Source: Marinilactibacillus sp036039175 (GTDB lineage Bacteria; Bacillota; Bacilli; Lactobacillales; Carnobacteriaceae_A). Taken from it: a stretch of DNA of 64,000 nucleotides. Under the pieces are notes generated by a model. The model made no database searches and was not told where the DNA came from. It was given only the letters and a program-made list of their open reading frames with translations. Each line of letters opens with the position of its first letter. Positions within the stretch are counted from its first letter, which is position 1. Location: positions 434,001 to 498,000 of the forward strand of contig NZ_JAYXKP010000001.1 of assembly GCF_036039175.1 (NCBI RefSeq). The letters are read 5' to 3'. Positions 26,701-34,233 of the stretch are shown here, piece after piece. A program made the position numbers and the translations under genes.

Positions 26701-28364
26701 ATATCTGCTAATCGTTCTATTAAAGGACGTGCAGTAACAAGTCCATCTTTCAACGCTCCGACAAATGGACCACCAAAAGTAATGGCTACGTCATTCGCTT
26801 CATTCCGTAACATTCCGAGTTGAGATTCTAGCGTTTCATACCGAATATTCGCTTCTGTAGACAGCGCAGTGTTCTCTTCCCATGCATCGTTAGACATTTC
26901 AACGGATCTTGCAAATAGTTCACTTGCATTACCTGCACGTAAAAGGGAATCACGTAGTCTTACTTCTGAGATCCCCATATCATCTAGTAACTGAATGGCA
27001 GATGTTCCTTTTTCTTCTGCAGCTCCTAGACCTTCAATGAATGCACCTAAAGCACCAACAGCATCTGTTTCAAAAGCTTGTTTAAAGTCTTTTGCACTCA
27101 TATTGGCAACTGCTGCGAAAGCTTCTAAGTTGTTTCCAGATTTAATAATTTTATTTAATTCTCCGGATGTTTTACCCATAGAAGCTGCAAGTGCCGTGAA
27201 ATCTTTTGAACTATTCGCAGACATTAATTCCAATTCACGTCTAGTCATACCAGTAGCTTTTTCTAAATCAAGCATCTGTTGATATCCTGTTTCGGTTGCT
27301 ACTTTCATATTGATCATAGTTTTAGACAGCGCAGTACCACCGGCTTGTGCTTCAACACCAACTGAACTCAATGCCCCTGCCAGACCTACGATATCCGCTT
27401 CACTCATACCAATCTGAGATCCAGCACCAGCTAATCGCATGGCGAGTTCTGTGATCTCTGATTCAGTTGTCGCAAAGTTGTTTCCGACTTTAACTACTGA
27501 AGACCCTAAACGATCAAAGTCATCTTGAGACATATTCGTGATGTTGGCCAATCGTGCGAAAGAAGTCGCAGCTTGTTCTGCAGACAAGTTGGTAGACTCT
27601 CCTAAGTCGATCATAGTTTTTGTAAAGGAAGTAACTTTTTCTGTTTGAATCCCTAATTGCCCTGCGGCTTGTCCTACTTCTGCAATTTCTCTATGAGTGG
27701 CCGGCAATTCTTTAGCTAACCCTCTTAAGCCATCTTCGAGATCTGCATAGCTATAAACGACATTGCCATTTGAATCAACGACTTCATCATTTGTCTTCCG
27801 GACACCCGCAAAAGCTGACTCCCAATCCATCGCAGCCTTAACAGCTAATCCAACGCCCGCAATGATAGGCAAAGTGACACGTTTAGTCATCGTATCTCCA
27901 AAATCAGCCATTTGTTTCCCACGTTTTTCAAGAACGCCACCGAACTTGTTTAAAGATCCTGTTAGACCCTCATTCAAGACTTTCATCTCAGCCAACTGTC
28001 CGGCTGTTTGAACCATTTGATGTTCATATCCTGCCAACTTTGCGGCTGCATCGTTATACTTTTGAGCAACCTTCGCAGTAGTTGATGTAGCATTTCCCTG
28101 AGCATCTAAAGTATCATCATAAGCCTTTTTTAAATAACCGAGTTCGTTTCTCTGAGCGGCGACTACTTTAGTTAAAGCCTGATTCTTAAAGCCTAGCGCA
28201 TCGATTTTATTGCCACCAGCATCAACAATCTTAAATCCAGCTGCCATTTCTCGTGTAGCTGTTTTTGTAGCACGTGTAGCTCCTGTCAAACTACTGGAAA
28301 ATGCAGTTGTATCAAGACCAAGAGTGATAAGCATCTGACCAAGAGGCTTTCCGTTTTGAACCAA
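23727..28364 (-). CDS. tail tape measure protein
   Basis: A 1545-aa tape measure protein that sets tail length. It has an N-terminal helical region, a TP901-type core (MDWESAFAGVRKTNDEVV, AGQLGIQTEKV, about 180-450), hydrophobic Gly/Ala-rich helices near 640-710, a long coiled-coil domain, a block of five 31-residue repeats (about 1140-1295), and a C-terminal PGG-type region. It starts at TTG 28364 after AAAGGAGGAAAA, just behind the gpGT frame. Confidence 0.95.
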   Translation of the reverse strand: MVQNGKPLGQMLITLGLDTTAFSSSLTGATRATKTATREMAAGFKIVDAGGNKIDALGFKNQALTKVVAAQRNELGYLKKAYDDTLDAQGNATSTTAKVAQKYNDAAAKLAGYEHQMVQTAGQLAEMKVLNEGLTGSLNKFGGVLEKRGKQMADFGDTMTKRVTLPIIAGVGLAVKAAMDWESAFAGVRKTNDEVVDSNGNVVYSYADLEDGLRGLAKELPATHREIAEVGQAAGQLGIQTEKVTSFTKTMIDLGESTNLSAEQAATSFARLANITNMSQDDFDRLGSSVVKVGNNFATTESEITELAMRLAGAGSQIGMSEADIVGLAGALSSVGVEAQAGGTALSKTMINMKVATETGYQQMLDLEKATGMTRRELELMSANSSKDFTALAASMGKTSGELNKIIKSGNNLEAFAAVANMSAKDFKQAFETDAVGALGAFIEGLGAAEEKGTSAIQLLDDMGISEVRLRDSLLRAGNASELFARSVEMSNDAWEENTALSTEANIRYETLESQLGMLRNEANDVAITFGGPFVGALKDGLVTARPLIERLADMAKAFSDMDPEMQQMIIKTLAITTAAGPLLSVTGRVAQGIGGLTTKSIGFLGVMARKKTIKEFTAQLAMGSTDIMSWGSAAGTAAGATGKFGGAAATAAGAKGVGAMTTQLGLLGPVGWGIVGAGGLLAVGYGAWKLWGEEAYNAGQRTKRWGTDVGEATDEALTEIQGYSKSAIGEFSLLEQGFDTNISSMVSNFESMGQSIQTELTDQINAFRESIDMLPEEIRGAAQEIVDEAVKTREDTLQIVEENNKRVAEIRERAANENRENSILEAGIIRDLMQESAAEYLKITIKDADDRQTVMDALTGNVAEATEEQAKAWIQSLGKQRQASNQDYSQKLDDYKSFLDDQGILNTEEGQKLVELFEKSKDASSDALDAQIALIAEKYPELANEVFFANGQLIDGMDEASKEMVKSNEQIIDNATKLTKVMAKSAEENAELLSWKADEAKRGAKVWNELILDPKTGEVKTNVREAVIEAAENTQTWNNIRFQLKNADLDSNAKQIIGEAAIQNGWWDGMSWEEKQIIIDDQFSETIIRALDDSGKWNELELEEQTALMYSNSPEKMTEALTYLGLWDEYETEIKQVDADNYGFMKSILESEEKMNYWQGIDPEVKDLLADNYDITQKLFESEEMLNRFKELPDENKLILGDNLDLLAAVLESEEFYNRWMGLPENDKKFLGDNTDLLSTVLSSEEGYKRWLNLPTEEKKILGNNIDLLSKILKSEEEYNSWRNLPEFEKKLKVNNIDAVDPTIKAHGLLRDYKGFDPGSKNLPITTNADSTKSALDRARDAWNKVRQLNGSKTFTTRYETVGQAPAGIGPYATRNAKGTNYHPGGPMIVNDQLGSKFRELIQRPDGTSYIPFGRNVLLPDEPVGTKVFKASLTERIVPGIPQYANGVGIPRDSSVIQSINRVREATREREPSYDLSQLANVLNLGMDQMRGVLEQIKNYSADLAQKEQEFIFNIEGRTIARAISDHTDEEEGRRIRLTGRGLA
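24480..24944 (-). repeat. five tandem 93-bp repeats within the tape measure gene
   Basis: Five in-frame copies of a 31-codon unit with consensus NxDLLxxVLxSEExYNRW, then LPExxKxxLG. The central three are most alike. The DNA is only partly conserved, so the repeats are old and diverged. Confidence 0.8.
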
Positions 28365-28382
28365 TAATTTTCCTCCTTTCTT

Positions 28383-28948
28383 TTAGGATTGAATCTCTTT
28401 AAACCAATCTTCCATTGAGATTACTTTTTGAGATTGAACTTGTTGATTTGAAGTATTATCTTCGGAACTAGTAGAAAACATAATGTCATCTAGATATTGA
28501 ACATCTGTTTCTAGAATAGTGTTTATGCTCCAACCAGGATGTGCTTTAATAATCTGCTTCATTAACTCAATATAGGTATCGTATAAATCGTTACCTTTTA
28601 CAGTTCCTTTTTTTCAGAAACATCCTCTTTAAGATCTTCTTCTTTGTACCCCAAGACACGCTGCATAATGATATCCATGATGACGCCACTATCCTCTACT
28701 TCTAGACCGTCCAATATGGCCTTCTTAGTTACTCTTTTATCTTCAAAAAGTTCTGCTACAAATCCAGCTCTGAACTCCGATAGTTCCATTGAGGTAGCTC
28801 CATCTGGCTCACCGTTTTCGTTAACACGATCCACCAATTCTGCTTCTTCTTTTACATATTCCAACCGTTTCTTGAATGGAACAAAATCTTGAATAAACGT
28901 TTCAAACTTCCCGTTAGACATACGTAAATTTAATTTAATTGCTGACAT
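28383..28948 (-). CDS. gpGT-type tail assembly chaperone by -1 frameshift
   Basis: The zero frame (gpG) ends at 28598. A slippery A_AAA_AAG (28613-28607) allows a -1 shift, after which the frame stays open to a stop at 28383, adding about 72 residues (KGTVKGNDLYDTYIELMKQ... MEDWFKEIQS). This is the standard gpG/gpGT arrangement: chaperones that load the tape measure and tail subunits. The position just before the tape measure gene supports it. Confidence 0.82.
28598..28948 (-). CDS. gpG-type tail assembly chaperone (zero frame)
   Basis: A 116-aa protein starting at ATG 28948 after TTGGAGG (the longer TTG start is unlikely). It has the pattern of phi13/TP901-like tail chaperones: LNLRMSNGKFETF, then helices rich in Glu/Lys. 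It is the unshifted product; the shifted product is described separately. Confidence 0.85.
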   Translation of the reverse strand: MSAIKLNLRMSNGKFETFIQDFVPFKKRLEYVKEEAELVDRVNENGEPDGATSMELSEFRAGFVAELFEDKRVTKKAILDGLEVEDSGVIMDIIMQRVLGYKEEDLKEDVSEKKEL

Positions 28949-28972
28949 AGTTACCTCCAAATTTAAGTATTA

Positions 28973-29003
28973 AAAAGGGCTAACTCATTGAGCTAACCCT
29001 TTT
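28973..29003 (-). terminator. terminator between major tail protein and chaperone genes
   Basis: A 15-bp stem that on the plus strand has two A-C mismatches but on the minus strand becomes continuous through two G-U pairs, followed by TTTTTAATAC. It probably lowers downstream expression relative to the abundant major tail protein. Confidence 0.75.
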
Positions 29004-29007
29004 ACTG

Positions 29008-29625
29008 TTATTCTCCTGTAGCGTCGCCTGTATCAGATCCTGAGCCAGATGTGTCTGGCGCTTCTCCAAATAATTCTTCGAACAATGCACTATACTCATC
29101 ATCTGAGTGAGCAAAACCAACTGTTTCATTTTTACCCTCAATTTGTTTAGCTGTTGGCGCGAATGAATATTGATCTGCTTCAGGCGTTGGTGGTGTTCCT
29201 TCTTTTGAAGCAGAACCAACTGTTCCACGTCCAAATTTACCTGCATAAAGACCAGTTCCTATCTTTTGACCACGTAAATCACTAGATTCAAACAGAATAG
29301 CGCAGTATGGAGGTCTTGTTGATTCTCCTGCGTGATAAACTCCATTAGCGTTCTTCTCTCTACCTAGCACTTTATGGTCCAATTCGTGAGGCAGATCTAG
29401 CAAGCTGATTGTAGCTGCTACATCTCCAACACCTTCTTGAGAAATAAAGTACGGAATATCTGAACCAAATACTTTAATAGCCTCTGGTGAAATTCCGGTA
29501 ATTTCAAAAGAGCTCGTAGCTCCTTCATCTTGCTTCCCTTCAATCACATGTCTTTCTCCTACAACTGGTACTAATTTTTCATCTAAGAATTGAATAATCG
29601 CTCTTCTAAATCCTACTTGTGTCAT
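29008..29625 (-). CDS. major tail protein
   Basis: A 205-aa protein of the phi13-type major tail family: early VGFRRAIIQFLDEK, ISLLDLPHELDHKVLG, and RPPYCAILFESSD segments. It builds the tail tube. A terminator follows directly, as in many siphoviruses. The acidic Gly/Ser-rich C-terminus is unusual only in length. Confidence 0.88.
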   Translation of the reverse strand: MTQVGFRRAIIQFLDEKLVPVVGERHVIEGKQDEGATSSFEITGISPEAIKVFGSDIPYFISQEGVGDVAATISLLDLPHELDHKVLGREKNANGVYHAGESTRPPYCAILFESSDLRGQKIGTGLYAGKFGRGTVGSASKEGTPPTPEADQYSFAPTAKQIEGKNETVGFAHSDDEYSALFEELFGEAPDTSGSGSDTGDATGE

Positions 29626-29628
29626 GTT

Positions 29629-30003
29629 TTATTTCCTCCTAGTTGTTGTATATTGTCTAATTAAAACTTGAATTTCTTCATTTTCTGAATGTGATCTGTC
29701 CTCGCCGTATACCTGATAGTAATCGAATGACTCCATACCTCTATCTAATCTATCAACTGTCTCTTCAATATCTGTCACGCTCAAATCAATAAAAGCCATC
29801 ACCTGTAGACGATAGCTTCTAGAATGATATCTATTTGATCCGTAAGAACCATTAGTGTCTCCAACTGACTCAACTTTAAAATAAGGAACTTCCTCTAAGC
29901 TTTTGTACATTGTTGGTACTGTATAAGAGAAAAAAGGTTCATCCTTTAGTTCTGGAAAAATTTTAGGTAACACTTCTACCGCTACTTCCGCAACTGGTGT
30001 CAT
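29629..30003 (-). CDS. tail completion / tail terminator protein (DUF3168-like position)
   Basis: A 124-aa protein in the position of the tail terminator (gp17-like), just before the major tail gene. Its length and pattern (AVEVLPKIFPELKDEPFFSY, then MESFDYYQVYGEDR) fit such proteins; direct family recognition is moderate. It overlaps the upstream gene by 4 bp. Confidence 0.72.
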   Translation of the reverse strand: MTPVAEVAVEVLPKIFPELKDEPFFSYTVPTMYKSLEEVPYFKVESVGDTNGSYGSNRYHSRSYRLQVMAFIDLSVTDIEETVDRLDRGMESFDYYQVYGEDRSHSENEEIQVLIRQYTTTRRK

Positions 30004-30374
30004 AGTCCCAATCCCTTTTTGAGTTCGGTCATATATTCTTGCATAACAGCTTCTGCTTCCGTATCAACTGTCTTTTCTATGAAATGTTGACCAGCTTGGT
30101 GTTGAGAGCCCATATTTACCACATGCGCTCGGAAATAGGCTTTTCTACCATATCCCACATCGACTTCTCCGTTCTCACGAACAGCGCTGACAGAAACAGT
30201 CTCTTTAAGCAACACTCTCCCAGTAGTAGGATCCGTAGGTGTGTTCCCCTCAAGTTTTTCTCCTAATTTGAATCCTGCTGATTTTCCAGCTGTTCTTCTT
30301 ATCTTTCCATCTACATCTGCAATCGTTTGAGAAATGTTTTTTTCAATATCTCCGAGATCTATATTAACGACCAT
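30000..30374 (-). CDS. HK97 gp10-like connector/tail component
   Basis: A 124-aa protein with the HK97-gp10 pattern, including GKSAGFKLGEKLEGNTPTD, VGYGRKAYFRAHVVNMGS and AGQHFIEKTVD. It takes part in head-tail joining. Its start overlaps the upstream stop. Confidence 0.8.
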   Translation of the reverse strand: MVVNIDLGDIEKNISQTIADVDGKIRRTAGKSAGFKLGEKLEGNTPTDPTTGRVLLKETVSVSAVRENGEVDVGYGRKAYFRAHVVNMGSQHQAGQHFIEKTVDTEAEAVMQEYMTELKKGLGL

Positions 30375-30706
30375 TAACTCACCGCCTTTAAAATCAATAC
30401 CATGAAATCTTCATTTTCAACATCAGGGTTAATTTCCTCAATGTTATAATCAATACCATTGATTTCAGCAATCCAATCCGGTTGAATTTCTTCTTTTTGT
30501 TTTTGCCTAATAATGATATTAACGGTATTTTTATAAGCAGAATCTTCGCGCTTTATTTCTTCTAGATACTTTTGTTTGTATGCAAACCATGGCGTTATCA
30601 TCACTTTATACTTGTCTATCCTAGTACCATTAGGACCTGTATCATAACCATCTCGCTTTTTAAATTTCATTCTCTTAATTAGTTTTCCTGTCCTACTGAG
30701 AGACAT
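30374..30706 (-). CDS. head closure (head-tail adaptor) protein
   Basis: A 110-aa, basic protein in the position of the SPP1 gp16/head closure family, between the connector and gp10-like genes. The QPDWIAEINGIDYNIEEIN core is typical. It overlaps the upstream connector by 14 bp. Confidence 0.75.
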   Translation of the reverse strand: MSLSRTGKLIKRMKFKKRDGYDTGPNGTRIDKYKVMITPWFAYKQKYLEEIKREDSAYKNTVNIIIRQKQKEEIQPDWIAEINGIDYNIEEINPDVENEDFMVLILKAVS

Positions 30707-31049
30707 CTAGATCACCCTCTTCAAAAGAAGCGTATTTCCCTTTTAATTGCAAAAGAATACTCGTAAATCCTAGATCATATTCTCTTAAGGTACCATTAGC
30801 TGTTGAAGATTCTATAGTAGCTGAGCGAGCATTATAGTAATGATCCGTCAACATGATAATCGCCGTATTGAGCAATTCAACCGTTTCAGAGTTTTCCGTA
30901 TAAAAAGAGGGCTTATTTATTCCGATAGCCCCCTTAATGTATGCAATTGCCGAAATTGCTGCTCTTTTGACACCTCTGTCATCATCATCGTGATCAACTT
31001 TTATATCAATTTTAATTTCATCTAAATCAGTATTTGGATTTATTAACAT
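30693..31049 (-). CDS. head-tail connector (gp6-like)
   Basis: A 118-aa helical protein in the gp6-like head-tail connector position. Features such as KRAAISAIAYIKGAIGIN, AIIMLTDHYYNARSA and GFTSILLQLKGKYAS match the family. It follows the major capsid gene by about 17 bp. Confidence 0.82.
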   Translation of the reverse strand: MLINPNTDLDEIKIDIKVDHDDDDRGVKRAAISAIAYIKGAIGINKPSFYTENSETVELLNTAIIMLTDHYYNARSATIESSTANGTLREYDLGFTSILLQLKGKYASFEEGDLDVSQ

Positions 31050-31066
31050 AGAGCATCATGCTCCTT

Positions 31067-32272
31067 TTAATTTGTTGTTTCAGTTACTGGAGTTTCGTTA
31101 GCAATCGAACCAAATGAAGCAACAACAATTGCTTCATCATCAACCAATTTAACATCGAAACGATCGATTACACGTACCTTAGTAGTATCTGTTTCAAACG
31201 CTCCACCACCGATGTTAGTAGTCAATAAACTCATTTGTTCACGATCATAAAGAGTCACTGCTTCTTTTAAATCTCCAATATAAAGTGGAAATTTAGGGTT
31301 AGCAGCAGCACCTTTATTAGGCAACCAACGATTTCCAACTTTTTTAATTGGTTTTCCTAAGAAAGAAAATCCAGTTGCCAAGGTTACGTCTTTTTGCAAA
31401 ACATAAGAACCATCAGCATGTTTAACTTTGTCCAAAACATTAAACCCTGATTGATTTGTTACAAACATAGATGTCGTTTCAATAGCAGGATCTAGCTGAA
31501 CATTTTTAATATCTTTGATATCATCAATCGTTGAGATTTCTTTTTTCTGTGTTGTTTTGATTCCATCAATGGCAGCAAGGATTTTAGCATTACGTGTAAC
31601 TACAACTTTCTTAGAGATCCATTTAGTTAACCAAGTCATAATATTTTCAGCTGTATCTTTTAACAAAGTGTTTGTAACTGTTGAAATCCCACCATAACGT
31701 TTGATTAAGTATTTAATCAAAGTCAATTTAGGATCGTCCATTGCTGGTACTTCTGAATCTTCTGAATCTAACTCTTTTAATTCTTGAACATCAGACCATT
31801 TTTCATATACACGCGATCCGTTACTAGTAGTAACATTTTCAACATTGACGTATTCCTGTAAAGAATCAAAACTACGTACCAATGTATTGATTGTAGTACG
31901 TACATCAGAAGGAATTGTCAGCCCAATCGCATTACCATTTTCGTCTGTATCTGAATTGATCAAAGCCATAACTTGAGGCTCGCCTTTAATCATCGCTTTA
32001 AAGTCCGTAATGAACTCATTTTTCAAAACTTTTTGTTCTGGGTTTAACGGTTCTTTTTTAGCATTCGCGACTTGTTCAGCTTCTAAATTAGTAACTTCAT
32101 CCTTCGCAATATCTCGTTTAGCACGTGCAGCATCTAACTTAGCTTTTAACGCTTTTACATCATGTTCAGAAACTTCATCATCCAACAATGAAGCTTGCAC
32201 CTTTTCACTTAGATCAAGAACTAAATCTCCAGCTGCTACCCAGGCATTTTTGGCATTTTCTAATTTACTCAT
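31067..32272 (-). CDS. HK97-fold major capsid protein with scaffold-like N-terminus
   Basis: A 401-aa capsid protein. Residues about 1-100 form a coiled-coil delta domain (scaffold-like, expected to be removed by the prohead protease), and the rest has the HK97 fold with TIPSDVRTTINTLVRSFDS, then SFLGKPIKKVGNRWLP and LYIGDLKEAVTLYDREQM. ATG 32272 is chosen because AAGAGGAG lies at good spacing; ATG 32278 abuts it. Confidence 0.92.
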   Translation of the reverse strand: MSKLENAKNAWVAAGDLVLDLSEKVQASLLDDEVSEHDVKALKAKLDAARAKRDIAKDEVTNLEAEQVANAKKEPLNPEQKVLKNEFITDFKAMIKGEPQVMALINSDTDENGNAIGLTIPSDVRTTINTLVRSFDSLQEYVNVENVTTSNGSRVYEKWSDVQELKELDSEDSEVPAMDDPKLTLIKYLIKRYGGISTVTNTLLKDTAENIMTWLTKWISKKVVVTRNAKILAAIDGIKTTQKKEISTIDDIKDIKNVQLDPAIETTSMFVTNQSGFNVLDKVKHADGSYVLQKDVTLATGFSFLGKPIKKVGNRWLPNKGAAANPKFPLYIGDLKEAVTLYDREQMSLLTTNIGGGAFETDTTKVRVIDRFDVKLVDDEAIVVASFGSIANETPVTETTN

Positions 32273-32274
32273 TT

Positions 32275-32955
32275 TCATGCTCCTCTTAATATTTTTATTT
32301 TTTTAGCTAGTAAACTTTCTGATTCTGTTTTCTTTTTTAATTTTTCTGGAACGTTCTTGTAATCAGCAAACAACTTATCACTGATACACGCAGCAACGCG
32401 GTTTTCTTCTAGTATTTCATCAGCAAACCCATACTCAACTGCTTCTGTTGCAGACAACCATGTTTCTTCGTTTAATAATTCTGTTAACTTCTCAGCAGTA
32501 ATTTTGTCACCTATTTTGCTCAAGTAACTCTCTTGCATTGATTGACCAATTTTTTCTAAGTCATCTGCTTGTTTTCTTAAATCAGTTGCGTTCCCCATAA
32601 CAATAGTCCAAGGATTGTGAACCATAATCATTGCATTTCTAGGGATATAGATACGATCTCCGGCCATAGCTATAACACTTGCTATTGAAGCAGCTAAGCC
32701 ATCAATATACGTATTCACTATCGCTTTATGTTGAACTAACATTTGATAAATAGCTACTCCATCGAATACACTTCCGCCAGGACTATTGATATGGAGATTG
32801 ATTGTATCGACTTCCCCTAACTCTTTTAAATCTTTCTGAAAGCTGAGCGCTGAAGTATCACTATCATCCCATTCATATCCACTTGATACGATTTCACCAA
32901 ATATCGTAATTTCTGCTGTAGTTCCATTCAAAAGCATACTCCAAAACTTCTTCAT
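32275..32955 (-). CDS. ClpP-type prohead protease
   Basis: A 226-aa ClpP/S14 serine protease that processes the capsid precursor. It has INLHINSPGGSVFDGVAIYQ (about 50-69), the nucleophile motif GLAASIASVIAMAG, and catalytic His in MVHNPW. The start is ATG 32955 after AAAGGAGGTGAAAT; the longer frame upstream is not used. It lies between portal and capsid, the standard order. Confidence 0.93.
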   Translation of the reverse strand: MKKFWSMLLNGTTAEITIFGEIVSSGYEWDDSDTSALSFQKDLKELGEVDTINLHINSPGGSVFDGVAIYQMLVQHKAIVNTYIDGLAASIASVIAMAGDRIYIPRNAMIMVHNPWTIVMGNATDLRKQADDLEKIGQSMQESYLSKIGDKITAEKLTELLNEETWLSATEAVEYGFADEILEENRVAACISDKLFADYKNVPEKLKKKTESESLLAKKIKILRGA

Positions 32956-32989
32956 TATTTCACCTCCTTTCAAAGATATAAAAAAAGAC

Positions 32990-34219
32990 CTATTCCTTTT
33001 CGGATACGTCTGATTTTCCTGTGTTATTTGATTTTCGTAATCCTGGGTCCATGTCGATTGGATAAAGATCTCCGGATATGTGATAATCATCCATTCCATT
33101 TTTAGTGATTGGTTGCAAGTCCTCAAATCTTCTCACATCGTTAGGGCTATATGCTCCACCACGTCTCATAATTTGATAGAATTGACCTCTCGCTTGAGTA
33201 TCCGCCCTTAAAAGACTGGCTACATTAAATTTGTATTTATACCCTTTTTCTTTTTCTTTTTTTGTTAATGTTTTTTTGTTTAACTCAGCCTCATATTGAT
33301 TGACAGTAGGAACTAGATTATAGGTTAAAAACTCCATATTCAATTGCTCTTGAGAAGAGTAACTAGTTTGAGCGTTACCTATAAAATGTTCTGGTGTATT
33401 GTATACCATCGCGATCCTAGAACGTGATATTTTATCAGTATCTAGCAACTTGCTATCGACTAGTTCTCTTTGTAGTCGATCTATTTCTACACCGTTTTCT
33501 TCCACAAGTAAACCACCATTTTCTCGGTAAAAACTAGCAATGTTCTTAACTACTGCTGCTTTATCCTCATCAGCCATATTCGTACTGAATTTAACTTTTA
33601 ATCCTTCATTACTCCCATTCAACTGTCTAAGGGAAATTTTTCGGACTTCATGGTCGTAATTAAGTGTATTCGTTAAAATCCTAGTAGGGTCAATACCTTC
33701 AACCCCGCCTAAGCGGGTATGTTTGAAATGAAGCATCTCCATATAATGTACATAGATTAATTTAGCGTGTTGTTTGTTATCTGTAGCTGTAACTTGATAG
33801 TAAAGCTCTCCTGATTCCATATCGATTACCGGGCTACATGCACCTGGCTTAATTAACGCCATATCAGTAATCTGCCCATTAATGTCTCGAAAGAGCTGTA
33901 CATATGCATTTCCTTGATAATTACGTAATGCCTCAATATCCCTAAAGAAATCAAATTTGGTAAAATACCTTGGTCCTTCGTTGAGCAAATTAAAAGCTGG
34001 TGAGTCAGTTGGTTGTTCATAGGTAACATCAATCATTTTCATAGGCAGTGAGGCGAATACGTTTGATACTCGACTAATCACAGCGAATATCGCTTCAGAT
34101 ATTTCCTCTTTACCAACGAGATGGTCAACCAGTTGCGGATCATTTAAATAGACTTCTCTTTTCACTTGTACTTCTTCTTCGATTCCTAATAGGGATTTGA
34201 ATTTATCCATCACTTTCAA
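32990..34219 (-). CDS. portal protein (HK97 family)
   Basis: A 409-aa portal protein with SNVFASLPMKMIDV, GNAYVQLFRDINGQ, and NTPEHFIGNAQTSYSSQEQ motifs. It forms the dodecameric DNA gateway. TTG 34219 is chosen because AGGAGGTG is 5-6 nt upstream; ATG 34210 is the alternative. The neighbours, large terminase and prohead protease, are in the standard order. Confidence 0.9.
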   Translation of the reverse strand: MKVMDKFKSLLGIEEEVQVKREVYLNDPQLVDHLVGKEEISEAIFAVISRVSNVFASLPMKMIDVTYEQPTDSPAFNLLNEGPRYFTKFDFFRDIEALRNYQGNAYVQLFRDINGQITDMALIKPGACSPVIDMESGELYYQVTATDNKQHAKLIYVHYMEMLHFKHTRLGGVEGIDPTRILTNTLNYDHEVRKISLRQLNGSNEGLKVKFSTNMADEDKAAVVKNIASFYRENGGLLVEENGVEIDRLQRELVDSKLLDTDKISRSRIAMVYNTPEHFIGNAQTSYSSQEQLNMEFLTYNLVPTVNQYEAELNKKTLTKKEKEKGYKYKFNVASLLRADTQARGQFYQIMRRGGAYSPNDVRRFEDLQPITKNGMDDYHISGDLYPIDMDPGLRKSNNTGKSDVSEKE

Positions 34220-34233
34220 TCTCTCACCTCCTC

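Noticed and set aside
32955..33126. N-terminal extension of the prohead protease frame
   Set aside because: The extension overlaps the portal gene; the strong ribosome site AAAGGAGGTG directly precedes ATG 32955.
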